NCBI GenBank assembly: GCA_030610745.1
Contig: JAUWRC010000001.1
Span: forward strand, 1-31,783
Direction: 5' to 3'
DNA length: 31,783 bases
From: Clostridia bacterium
GTDB lineage: Bacteria; Aerophobota; Aerophobia; Aerophobales; AE-B3A
Below the pieces are notes generated by a model. That model did not search any database, was not told the DNA's origin, and saw only the letters and a list, made by a program, of their open reading frames with translations. Both the position numbers and the translations under genes were made by a program. Shown here one piece after another: positions 22,869 to 30,671 of this stretch (position 1 is the first letter of the stretch; each line of letters begins with the position of its first letter).

Positions 22869-23172
22869 AAGATTGAATTCGTTCTCCTGTATCAAATTTT
22901 TTGCCCCCCCAGAAACTGGAGGAGAACGAAAATTGCCTGGACGAAGACGATTTTGGATTCAGGATTCAGGATTCAGAGGCGTGGTTGTCAAAAACAAGGA
23001 ATGGGCGAAAATTTTAATAGCGTGGAGCGGGGAGCGTATAGCGAATAGTATAAGTTATGACCCATTGCCCTACTTGCCATTATTGCGAGCGAATAAAGAA
23101 TGTCATTGCGAGGAACGGAGCGACGAAGCAATCTCAGAATGGTAGGGGTGCGATTAACTAAGGGAGATAAAA
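22869..23172. repeat. Repeat-filled spacer upstream of larB
   Basis: No intact gene is seen. The spacer contains GGATTCA repeated three times in tandem (22955-22975) and the second copy of the 53-bp repeat (22979-23031). It also holds GAGCGTATAGCGAATAG spacer wording and a half copy of the TGTCATTGCGAGG repeat at 23101-23136, ending CGAAGCAATCTC. No clear promoter for larB was found. Confidence 0.55.
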
Positions 23173-23931
23173 CTGCAAGTAGAAGAAATAAGACGCATAT
23201 TGGAGAGAGTAAGAGGGGGAAAGATAAAAATAGAAGAAGCTTTGGAAAAGCTAAAAGTCCTTCCTTACCAGGATCTTGGCTTTGCTAAGATTGATACCCA
23301 TCGAGAACTGCGCAGGCACTATCCTGAAGTAATCTTTTGCCCTGGCAAAACCACCGAGCAAATTATTCATATTGTAAAGAAAATGAGGGAGGCCAAATCC
23401 AAGGTAATAGCTGTTCGAGCTGAAAAAGAAATTTATGAGGCCATTAAAGAGATTCTACCTGAAGCTAGCTATTTTGAAAAAGCAAAGATAGTGGCCGTGG
23501 GAAAGAAAGAAAAAAAGAGAAGTTCTCATATTATATTGGTAGTAACCGCTGGAACAGCAGACATTCCTGTAGCTGAAGAGGCAGCGGTTACAGCAGAAAT
23601 TCTGGGTAACAGAGTGGATCGCCTCTACGATGTGGGGGTGGCTGGAATTCATAGACTACTTGATAATAAGGAGAAGCTATTTCAGGCTAATGTCCTCATC
23701 GTGGTGGCAGGTATGGAGGGAGCCCTGCCCAGTATAGTAGGGGGTCTGGTAAGCCGGCCCGTTATAGCTGTACCTACCTCTATAGGATACGGAGCAAGTT
23801 TTGGAGGAATTTCAGCTCTTCTTACCATGCTTAATAGCTGCAGCCCTGGAATAGCTGTAGTCAACATTGATAACGGATTCGGAGCCGGATATATGGCCAG
23901 TTTAATCAATCGGATAGAGGTGAAAAGATGA
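23173..23931 (+). CDS. larB: Nickel pincer cofactor biosynthesis protein LarB
   Basis: LarB carboxylates nicotinic acid adenine dinucleotide and hydrolyses it to start the nickel-pincer nucleotide cofactor of lactate racemase-type enzymes. The 252-residue protein has KIKIEEALEKLKVLPYQDLG and FAKIDTHRELRRHYPEVIFC, then a PurE-like core with VTAGTADIPVAEEAAVTAE, YDVGVAGIHRLL, VAGMEGALPSIVGGLV, IAVPTSIGYGASFGGISALL and NIDNGFGAGYMA. The start is probably CTG at 23173, seven bases after AGGGAG; the frame is closed by TAA at 23155. Starting at TTG 23200 would drop conserved N-terminal residues and has no ribosome binding site. It overlaps larC by 4 bases. Confidence 0.93.
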   Translation: MQVEEIRRILERVRGGKIKIEEALEKLKVLPYQDLGFAKIDTHRELRRHYPEVIFCPGKTTEQIIHIVKKMREAKSKVIAVRAEKEIYEAIKEILPEASYFEKAKIVAVGKKEKKRSSHIILVVTAGTADIPVAEEAAVTAEILGNRVDRLYDVGVAGIHRLLDNKEKLFQANVLIVVAGMEGALPSIVGGLVSRPVIAVPTSIGYGASFGGISALLTMLNSCSPGIAVVNIDNGFGAGYMASLINRIEVKR

Positions 23932-25145
23932 GGATTGCTTACTTTAATTGTTTTTCTGGTATTAGTGGAGATATGATTCTTGGAGCATTGCTCGATTTAG
24001 GCTGGCCAGTGGAAGAGCTGGAAAAAGAGTTAGGTAAATTAAACTTAACTGGCTATAAAATTAAAGTAAAGAAAGTACAAAAAAAGAGTATTGCTGCCAC
24101 CCAGATTAAGATAGAGACTAAAGGCGACGAAAAGGAAAGAAAACTTCCTCATATTTTATCTATTATAGAAACAAGTAAGCTAGGCAAGGAAATAAAAGAG
24201 ATTAGCAAGAGCATATTCACCAAATTGGCTGCTGTTGAGGCAAAGATACACAAAAAAAGCCCAGAAGAGATACATTTCCATGAATTAGGAGGTCTGGACA
24301 CTATTATTGATGTAGTAGGAGCAGCAGTAGGAATAAAGTATTTAGGGATAGAGAAAATTTATGCCTCCAGCCTTCCTCTTGGAAAAGGTTTTGTTAAATG
24401 TGCTCACGGCACTCTGCCTCTACCTGCTCCAGCCACTTTGGAGCTATTAAAAGAAATTCCTGTCTATGGTAGCCAGATTGAGGCAGAGCTGGTCACTCCT
24501 ACTGGAGCGGCTATTATTACTAGCCTGGCGAAAAACTTTGGTGAAATGCCCTCTATAAAAATTGAAAGCATCGGCTATGGGGCAGGGCAAAGGGACCTCC
24601 CCACCCCTAATTTATTAAGAGTTTCTGTAGGTATAGCAAAAAATGCTTACCAGGAAGATACAGTCTCTTTAATTGAAACTAACATTGATGATATGAATCC
24701 AGAGTTCTACGAGCATGTCATAAATAGATTATTCAAGGAAGGAGCTCTCGATGTTTTCCTCACCCCTATTCAGATGAAAAAGACCAGACCGGCCACTATG
24801 CTCAGTGTTATGGCAAAAGAGGAAAAAATAGAAAAGATGCTCGAGATTATTTTCGAAGAAACCACTACTCTGGGGGTAAGAATCTCTAAAGTAAAGAGAA
24901 AAAAATTAATGCGAGAGAGCCGAGGTATAGAAACCAGGTACGGTAAAATCGAGGTTAAAATAGCCAGGCTCAATGGGGTCATTAAAAACATCGCCCCTAG
25001 CTATGAAGATTGCCAGAAGATTGCTTTCCGTCTTAATATCCCCCTTAAAGAGGTCTATGAAGAAGCAAAAATTCGTATCTCGTCGTGCGTGATGCGTATT
25101 GCGCGAAAAAAAGGAAAAGAAGATGCTCAAACAAATAGCGAATGA
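23928..25145 (+). CDS. larC: Nickel insertion protein LarC
   Basis: LarC inserts nickel into the pyridinium dithiocarboxylate ligand, the last step of nickel-pincer cofactor synthesis. The 405-residue protein has YFNCFSGISGDMILGALLDL at the N-terminus, FHELGGLDTIIDVVGAAVG, ASSLPLGKGFVKCAHGTLPL with PAPATLELL, ELVTPTGAAII and ETNIDDMNPEFYEHV. It is one continuous frame; in some lactobacilli larC is split by a programmed frameshift. The last ~20 residues (from about 25075) come from a repeat-like sequence (TCTCGTCGTGCGTGATGCG) and probably replace the native tail. larA and larE are not in the window. Confidence 0.95.
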   Translation: MRIAYFNCFSGISGDMILGALLDLGWPVEELEKELGKLNLTGYKIKVKKVQKKSIAATQIKIETKGDEKERKLPHILSIIETSKLGKEIKEISKSIFTKLAAVEAKIHKKSPEEIHFHELGGLDTIIDVVGAAVGIKYLGIEKIYASSLPLGKGFVKCAHGTLPLPAPATLELLKEIPVYGSQIEAELVTPTGAAIITSLAKNFGEMPSIKIESIGYGAGQRDLPTPNLLRVSVGIAKNAYQEDTVSLIETNIDDMNPEFYEHVINRLFKEGALDVFLTPIQMKKTRPATMLSVMAKEEKIEKMLEIIFEETTTLGVRISKVKRKKLMRESRGIETRYGKIEVKIARLNGVIKNIAPSYEDCQKIAFRLNIPLKEVYEEAKIRISSCVMRIARKKGKEDAQTNSE

Positions 25146-25734
25146 GCTCAAAAAGCACGCTCCTTTCACTTTTCTTGGAGCTACTACAGGAATCATCATT
25201 ATGGCAGCAGTAGTTTTTACTGATGTTCCTTCCGAAATTTCCCATACTCTTTTTTATATCTTACACCCTCTCCATGTTATATTGAGCGCACTTGTAACTA
25301 CAGCTATGTATAAACGATATAGTAAGGGAAAAGTGTGGGAAGTAATTTTGATTGGTTATGCAGGCTCTATCGGCATAGCTACATTAAGCGATATAGTAAT
25401 TCCTTATTTAGGAGGAAGCTTGCTTGGCATCAAGATAGGATTTCATCTGGGTTTTATTGAAAAATGGTGGCTCGTAAACCCCCTGGCCCTAGCCGGTATT
25501 GCCATCGGCTATTGGAAACCTACAACCAAGGTTCCCCATGCAGGGCACGTATTGTTAAGTACCTGGGCATCACTGTTTTACTTCACAGCATTTGGGGCAG
25601 CAAATTGGATGCCTTTACTTCCTTTTGTCTTACTCTTTTTATTCCTCGCTGTCTGGATTCCTTGCTGTACAAGCGATATAGTTTTCCCCCTTTTATTTAC
25701 CTCGCTACAAAAGGTCCCTCCTTCAAGGAATTGA
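25123..25734 (+). CDS. Polytopic membrane protein coupled to larC (candidate metal transporter)
   Basis: I do not recognise a named family. The 203-residue protein has about six hydrophobic segments. Polar residues suited to metal binding sit inside or beside them: HTLFYILHPLHVILSA, GFHLGFIEKWW, KVPHAGHVLLSTW and WIPCCTSD. The ATG at 25123 follows AAAGGAAAAGAAG and overlaps the end of larC by 23 bases, so translation is probably coupled. Given larB and larC upstream, a role in nickel uptake or handling is a reasonable inference, but the sequence alone does not prove transport. The earlier in-frame ATG at 25099 would add eight charged residues and is less likely. Confidence 0.7.
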   Translation: MLKQIANELKKHAPFTFLGATTGIIIMAAVVFTDVPSEISHTLFYILHPLHVILSALVTTAMYKRYSKGKVWEVILIGYAGSIGIATLSDIVIPYLGGSLLGIKIGFHLGFIEKWWLVNPLALAGIAIGYWKPTTKVPHAGHVLLSTWASLFYFTAFGAANWMPLLPFVLLFLFLAVWIPCCTSDIVFPLLFTSLQKVPPSRN

Positions 25735-25861
25735 TGATACTCTTGCGGTAATCAAGCTTGATATTGAGTTTATCAAAAACGAACTTAAACAGAAAGTTGC
25801 CCGTGACGAATTTGCTGTCTTAGAAAGAAGAGTTAGTATGCTCGAAGCTAAACTAAGTTAG
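25703..25861 (+). pseudogene. C-terminal fragment of a small coiled-coil protein
   Basis: In a different frame from the preceding gene, 52 codons run to TAG at 25859 and encode RYKRSLLQGIDDTLAVIK, then DIEFIKNELKQKVARDEF and VLERRVSMLEAKLS. The heptad pattern indicates a coiled coil, like the tails of small proteins common near toxin-antitoxin genes. There is no start codon of its own, so it looks like a 3' remnant joined to the end of the membrane-protein gene. Confidence 0.4.
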
Positions 25862-25880
25862 AGATAACATAAAGTTTCCA

Positions 25881-27014
25881 TTATATCCGAACCCCCCACT
25901 TATTCATTTTGACGTATTTCATCCCACTACCGTCTAATTCAAAATATTCTGATTCTGAACAGGGTATACAGAACTTCTCTCCATCCTTTTCAACAATCCT
26001 TGCAGCCATAATACTTTCTCCACATTTAGAGCATATTATACTATCATAGATAGGTGCATAGTCTGGAATTTCTACTTGCACTTTTTTAACATTGAAGAGA
26101 GATTCGAAATCCAATTCAATAACTTCAAAAGAGACCCTCCTAAATAGTCCCGCTAACTTTCTCATATCCTCATCATTTCCTTTTCTCTCTACTACTACTT
26201 TCTGAAAAAGCTCTTTAGATTCTGGATATTTATTATCCCAAAGTGCATAAGCATCGGGCTTTAAGGAAATCCTCAGACCTTTACCGTCTCTTCTTGTAAC
26301 TGTCACTGCAGTTTTTCCAAAATCCCTGTATATCAAACCGTTATTGCCAAAAGTACAGCCGGTTACAAATTGGATACCATCACTGAAACAACTGTTGGTT
26401 TCAACTATGGCAAGCAACTTTTCCATTCCTTCAGAATGTATTCCAAGCTCTCTTAAGGAATAAGCCCCGGCAATGACACCAAAACTCAAACCTGGGCAGA
26501 AATGCCCGTGTATATCCCCTGCCTTCAATAGAAGAGTCTTTAGATTGCCACTCTTGATAAGGCCGTTTATCTCTGATCTTGGATTAGCCTTTTTATATTC
26601 TTGCCAGACCCTTATTTGCTCGGCTTCATCTAGAGAAGGGACATAAGGTTTTATATCCAAAACAGGTGTACCATCTAAAGCATCCAGGCCTTCGACCTTT
26701 AACTGCCTATCTTTTCTCTCAATGAGTCTAACTGTAGTAACACCGATACTACTTGGTCTTTTAGGGCTGCGAGAAGCAAATACTCCCTTGATTTGGCCGT
26801 CCCATACAGGCCCTTTGAGATTATACCCCTCTGAGAGATGAAAATTAAAAATAACCTGGATATATTCGTTTTTTTCAATACGATAAAGCCCTTCCTCGTA
26901 TTTTGGATCAATAATAATAATGCTTTCATATTTGCGCATCTTGGCAGGATCTGCTCTTTCTTTAAACTTGCTTCTAACTACACCGATAGATTGAAATTCA
27001 GCTATTTTTATCAC
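25881..27014 (-). CDS. TrmO-like methyltransferase / FmdE / zinc-finger fusion protein
   Basis: The 377-residue protein joins three modules. Residues 1 to about 135 resemble TrmO (TsaA), the SAM-dependent methyltransferase acting on t6A37 of tRNA: FQSIGVVRSKFKE, GVFASRSPKRPSSIGVTTVRL and DGTPVLDIKPYVPSLDE. Residues about 160-300 are an FmdE domain: HGHFCPGLSFGVIAGAYSL, VETNSCFSDGIQFVTGCTFG and IYRDFGKTAVTV, with potential metal ligands H, H and C. Residues 328-352 form a C2-C2 treble-clef zinc finger (CSKC...CIPC), as seen in FmdE structures. It is the last gene of an ABC metal/chelate importer operon, overlapping the ATPase gene by 17 bases. I infer a metal-binding or sensing role. Confidence 0.85.
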   Translation of the reverse strand: MIKIAEFQSIGVVRSKFKERADPAKMRKYESIIIIDPKYEEGLYRIEKNEYIQVIFNFHLSEGYNLKGPVWDGQIKGVFASRSPKRPSSIGVTTVRLIERKDRQLKVEGLDALDGTPVLDIKPYVPSLDEAEQIRVWQEYKKANPRSEINGLIKSGNLKTLLLKAGDIHGHFCPGLSFGVIAGAYSLRELGIHSEGMEKLLAIVETNSCFSDGIQFVTGCTFGNNGLIYRDFGKTAVTVTRRDGKGLRISLKPDAYALWDNKYPESKELFQKVVVERKGNDEDMRKLAGLFRRVSFEVIELDFESLFNVKKVQVEIPDYAPIYDSIICSKCGESIMAARIVEKDGEKFCIPCSESEYFELDGSGMKYVKMNKWGVRI

Positions 27015-27774
27015 CTATGAACTCCTCTGGAATAACAAAGATTCCTTTTGAGTGATTTATAACCCTAACCTTTATACCATAAACAGCTTCTATATTTTCC
27101 GGGTTAAGTACCTCTAAACCTCCCGCAGCAAAAACTTTTCCATAATTTAACATTATAACCTTATCACTATATCTTAAGGCTAGATTTAGATCATGTATAG
27201 CTATTATTGCCGAAACCCCACTCCTTGTTTGTTCCTTTACCAGGTTTAAAACCTCTAATTGATGTTTTAAGTCTAAATTGGCTGTTGGCTCATCTAAGAG
27301 GAGAATTTTTGGCTCTTGAGCAAGTGCTCTACCTATTATAACCTTCTGCCTCTGCCCACCACTAAGTTCATTGATATCACGTAACGCAAACTCTTCTAGC
27401 TCCAGTGTCCCTATAACATCGGATACTACTTTTAAGTCTTTGGCTGCTGGTGCCCACCTGATGTACGGCTTCCTTCCCATTAATATTGTATCAAACACTG
27501 TCGAGGGAAAGCTTTTTCCATTACTCTGTGGGACATACCCCATTCTCCTGGCAACCTCCTCACTTCCAATGCCCTTAATATCCTTCCCATCTATCATGAT
27601 ACACCCCCGTTGGGGTTTTAAAATTCGATCGATACATTTTAGGAGGGTACTCTTTCCCGAGCCGTTTGGGCCAACGATTGTAAGAACTTCTCCACCCTCT
27701 AATCTGAAGCTAATATTATTTAATGCAGGTGCGCTGCCATAGCTAAATTTTATACCTTTGATTTCCAACTTCAC
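26998..27774 (-). CDS. ABC importer ATP-binding protein (FecE/BtuD type)
   Basis: The 258-residue ATPase has Walker A GPNGSGKST, the FepC/BtuD-like stretch RRMGYVPQ, signature LSGGQRQKVIIGRAL, Walker B ILLLDEPTANLD and the H-loop AIHDLNLALRYSD. It belongs to the iron-siderophore/haem/cobalamin importer class. I place the start at GTG 27774, whose GTGA overlaps the permease stop and follows GGGAGG. Longer frames starting at 27921 would run through permease coding sequence and are not credible. Its 3' end overlaps the TrmO-FmdE gene by 17 bases. Confidence 0.93.
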   Translation of the reverse strand: MKLEIKGIKFSYGSAPALNNISFRLEGGEVLTIVGPNGSGKSTLLKCIDRILKPQRGCIMIDGKDIKGIGSEEVARRMGYVPQSNGKSFPSTVFDTILMGRKPYIRWAPAAKDLKVVSDVIGTLELEEFALRDINELSGGQRQKVIIGRALAQEPKILLLDEPTANLDLKHQLEVLNLVKEQTRSGVSAIIAIHDLNLALRYSDKVIMLNYGKVFAAGGLEVLNPENIEAVYGIKVRVINHSKGIFVIPEEFIGDKNS

Positions 27775-28886
27775 CAGTATTTCCTCCCTTTTATCACTAA
27801 ATATATAAAGAGGGGTGCACCGAGGAAAGAAGTTAGAATCCCAACAGGAAGAACAATTGGCGAGATGATTGTTCTTGCAGCAGTATCTGAAACCAGCAGC
27901 AATATTGCCCCAATAATACATGAGGACGGTATTAGATACCTCTCGTCTCCCCCAATGATTTTACGTACAATGTGAGGTACTACCAACCCAATAAACCCAA
28001 TTATACCAATAAAAGAGACTATCAATGCTGTCACTAAAGAGGCAACTAGCATACCTCCAATTCTCACCCTTTCCACATTTACACCCAAACTTTTTGCAGT
28101 CTCTTCTCCACAGTTCAATGCATTGTAGTTCCACATATTATAGAGAAAATATATTGCAGAAGGGATCACCACTGCTGCGATTATCCATATATCGCTCCAT
28201 GAAGTCCTACCTACATCGCCAAAGGTCCAGAAGATAATAGATGAAAGTTGTACATCTTCTGCAAAATACTCCATGGCTGTGGTTCCAGCTATGAACAACG
28301 ATCCTATGGCCACACCGGTAAGAATCATTGTCTCTGGAGATGCTCCCTTATATTTGGCAAGTAAAATGATTATAAAAGTCGCTACTAAGGAAAACCCAAA
28401 TGCACACATCGTGATTATATATGGATTGTTCAGAATAACGGCATCAACACTGCTGCTTTGAATGGACCCAACACCTAGCACTACGATGGCGAATGCCGCA
28501 CCGAATGCCGCCGAATGGGATATTCCCAATGTAAAAGGCGAGCCGAGCGGGTTTCTCAGTATGCTCTGCATTGCCGCTCCTGATACGGCTAACCCCAATC
28601 CTGCAACTATTGCTGTAATAACCCTAAGAATACGTATCTTCCAAATTATGGTGGATATAATACCATCATCCTGGCCTATCAATGCTGCAATAACCTTAGA
28701 TACCTCAATACGAACAGAGCCCACACTAATTGAAATAATAACCATAAGGAAAAGGAGGGTCATTGAAATCAATACAAAGAGAACCTTTTTCTTTGTATGT
28801 GCTCTATAGCTATCCAGAATGCTCTCTTTACTAGACATATGCCGCCATTCTTTATCCTTCCTATTCGAGTTTTTTAAATCCTCCAT
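27771..28886 (-). CDS. FecCD/BtuC family ABC importer permease
   Basis: The 371-residue membrane protein has about ten helices and the FecCD pattern: SVGSVRIEVSKVIAAL, RILRVITAIVAGLGLAVSGA, QSILRNPLGSPFTLGISHSA, a GVAIGSLF segment, and the coupling region GFIGLVVPHIVRKIIGGDER. This class imports iron-siderophores, haem, cobalamin or metal chelates. The cytoplasmic N-terminus (about 35 residues) is longer than usual. ATG at 28886 follows AAGGATAAAT and overlaps the end of the binding-protein gene by 26 bases. Confidence 0.93.
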   Translation of the reverse strand: MEDLKNSNRKDKEWRHMSSKESILDSYRAHTKKKVLFVLISMTLLFLMVIISISVGSVRIEVSKVIAALIGQDDGIISTIIWKIRILRVITAIVAGLGLAVSGAAMQSILRNPLGSPFTLGISHSAAFGAAFAIVVLGVGSIQSSSVDAVILNNPYIITMCAFGFSLVATFIIILLAKYKGASPETMILTGVAIGSLFIAGTTAMEYFAEDVQLSSIIFWTFGDVGRTSWSDIWIIAAVVIPSAIYFLYNMWNYNALNCGEETAKSLGVNVERVRIGGMLVASLVTALIVSFIGIIGFIGLVVPHIVRKIIGGDERYLIPSSCIIGAILLLVSDTAARTIISPIVLPVGILTSFLGAPLFIYLVIKGRKYW

Positions 28887-29937
28887 ATTTATCCTTCATA
28901 TCCGAATATACACCCTTTCCTAAGAAGTGCTGGTAAATATCGTCTGCCTTCTTTTCCGGATCTACATCGCTGAATCTATCAGGGAAAAGTACCTTTCCAA
29001 CGTAATATGCATCCGCTAACACTGTAGCGAAATTTGTTGCGTACCAATTATACGGCATAACGCCATATAGTTCCCCGTTTTTCACCGCTTCTATTGAATC
29101 ATATACTCCATCCTTTAAATCGTCCATTATGAGAGAGTAACCGCCTTGGTCTACGAATATTATTTCCGGATTCCATTCTAACAACTTCTCTTTATCAATG
29201 AATGCATGCTCCGTTTCTAGTTCACCGGCTACATTGTTAGCATTGACAAATACAAAGGGTGAATATTCCGGTTCGGTGGATAAAATCCCATGAGCGCCGC
29301 GGTAACCAATGCCACCAATATAGACCTTTTGTTTTTGATTGTTTGTGATGTCCTTGGTCCGGTCATTGAGAGCCTGAATAGTGTCGTCTATGTATTCGAT
29401 GAGTTCTTCAGCCCTGTTCTTTTTACCCATTACCTTTCCCACAAGCCTCAGGTTCTCGTAAAATGTATCCCTATTATCATCAAGGTCTCCATAATCCAGA
29501 GCCACAACTGGTATCCCAGTCTTTTCCTGAAGTTCATCAGCATCACCCACAGTAGTATACGTCCAGAATATTACATCGGGCTCTTGTGCCACAATAAGCT
29601 CTGCGTCACCACCATGTATAGGACCAATAGGAGGAAGGCTAGCAAGTTCTGGATGGGCAAAGTCATAGGGCTTATCGCCCCTTTGCTCGATATCCTCTAC
29701 CCCAACTATTTTATCGATACATTCGAGATATACAAGCAACCTTAATGCTCCTGCTTCGATGCCAACAACCCTATCCACTTTTTCAGGAATTTTAACAGCT
29801 CTATTGAGCATATCTTTGATCGACACCGTATTCTGGGTGATTTTACTTTCTTGACAGATACTCCCTATATACAAAAGTGCAGCTAGCACTACAGCCCCAA
29901 TAGCTACCGTTCCAATCCATTCTTTCTTAATTGTCAT
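28861..29937 (-). CDS. Periplasmic-type binding protein of an iron/cobalamin-class ABC importer
   Basis: The 358-residue protein has an N-terminal hydrophobic anchor (about residues 9-27) without a canonical lipobox. A class III solute-binding fold follows: IPEKVDRVVGIEAGALRLLVYL, AELIVAQEPDVIFWTYTT, TGIPVVALDYGD, GGIGYRGAHGILSTEPEY and VNANNVAGELETEHAFID, ending in EWNPEIIFVDQGG. This subgroup is familiar from anaerobes and archaea, where it often accompanies FmdE genes. It probably binds a metal chelate. It is the first gene of the importer operon. Confidence 0.92.
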   Translation of the reverse strand: MTIKKEWIGTVAIGAVVLAALLYIGSICQESKITQNTVSIKDMLNRAVKIPEKVDRVVGIEAGALRLLVYLECIDKIVGVEDIEQRGDKPYDFAHPELASLPPIGPIHGGDAELIVAQEPDVIFWTYTTVGDADELQEKTGIPVVALDYGDLDDNRDTFYENLRLVGKVMGKKNRAEELIEYIDDTIQALNDRTKDITNNQKQKVYIGGIGYRGAHGILSTEPEYSPFVFVNANNVAGELETEHAFIDKEKLLEWNPEIIFVDQGGYSLIMDDLKDGVYDSIEAVKNGELYGVMPYNWYATNFATVLADAYYVGKVLFPDRFSDVDPEKKADDIYQHFLGKGVYSDMKDKYGGFKKLE

Positions 29938-30242
29938 TTACCCTACCTTCCTAGTAATTTTTTAATCTTCGTGTTATCCTTGTTCCAATACAACAACATC
30001 AAATACTGCTTTTACAAGCCACGAGTCACGGGCAACAGCTCACCATTCCTCATTTGCCATTGCGAGGAGTATGTAGCAGTGCGATTTATGGCACATTGTC
30101 ACTGCGAGGCGCCTGCCTGTGCAGACACGCAGACAGGGAGCCGAAGCAATCTCGAAAAAGCTGCAAGTTTCTGAAGAGTAGCGGTGCCATTTATGGCACA
30201 TTGTCGGATGAATCCGACCGCTACTACCCGCTATACGCTATC
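29938..30242. repeat. Repeat-rich spacer between importer operon and nikR
   Basis: No gene is seen. It contains a copy of the TGCGAGG...CGAAGCAATCTC repeat (about 30058-30155) with an eroded internal palindrome around GCCTGCCTGTGCAGACACGC. It also holds hairpins at 30079-30094, 30184-30199 and 30203-30218 (GTCGGA-TGAA-TCCGAC). A GTGTTA half-site occurs at 29971-29976. A promoter for the importer operon should lie here, but I could not identify one. Confidence 0.5.
30184..30218. repeat. Two adjacent dispersed hairpins
   Basis: GTGCCA-TTTA-TGGCAC (30184-30199) is immediately followed by GTCGGA-TGAA-TCCGAC (30203-30218). The first is the counterpart of GTGCGA-TTTA-TCGCAC at 15555-15570, with a paired G/C swap in the stem. 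Confidence 0.6.
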
Positions 30243-30671
30243 TTAGGCTAGCTCTTTCCCCGTGGTAGTCATAGTTAACTTGCCGTGCTTTACACCGCGA
30301 GTGCTTATCAGCTTATCAGCAATAGTCTTAATTTTATCCACTCTTCCCCTTACCAATAAAACCTCCAGACAATTGTCCTCGTCCAAATGCAGGTGCATAG
30401 TAGAAATGATAAGGTTATGGGAATGATGTTGGAGCTCAATCAAAGCCTCTGAAAGCCCTGGTGTGTGATGGTTATAGACAAGGGTGATTGTCCCTGCCAT
30501 CTCTTTTTTCTCTGTCTTCCACTCTTCTTCCACCAGATGACCCCTGATTAAATCTCTTACCGCCTCTGATCTATTGGTATATCCCTTCTTAGATACCAGC
30601 TTGTCAAAATTCTTCAGTAATCTCTTTTCCATAGATACCCCGAATCTTACTATCTCTTCCACCGTACTCAC
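30243..30671 (-). CDS. nikR: Nickel-responsive transcriptional regulator NikR
   Basis: The 142-residue protein has an N-terminal ribbon-helix-helix DNA-binding domain (about residues 7-47: VRFGVSMEKRLLKNFDKLV, YTNRSEAVRDLIR) and a C-terminal ACT-like nickel-sensing domain. The four high-affinity ligands known from E. coli NikR (His76, His87, His89, Cys95) align with H82, H93, H95 and C101 in QHHSHN and MHLHLDEDNC. NikR represses nickel uptake genes when nickel is plentiful. It is upstream of the ABC importer operon on the same strand. A NikR-type operator is present at 30939-30965, suggesting autoregulation. Confidence 0.96.
   Translation of the reverse strand: MSTVEEIVRFGVSMEKRLLKNFDKLVSKKGYTNRSEAVRDLIRGHLVEEEWKTEKKEMAGTITLVYNHHTPGLSEALIELQHHSHNLIISTMHLHLDEDNCLEVLLVRGRVDKIKTIADKLISTRGVKHGKLTMTTTGKELA

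Noticed and set aside
27775..27921. N-terminal extension of the FecE-type ATPase to an upstream ATG at 27921
   Set aside because: The extension reads through permease coding sequence in another frame and gives an unlikely cysteine-rich leader; GTG at 27774 has a good ribosome binding site and overlaps the permease stop.
29971..29997. Possible second NikR box upstream of the importer operon
   Set aside because: Only the left half-site GTGTTA is present; the position where GTAACAC is expected reads CAACAAC, with 3 of 7 matches.
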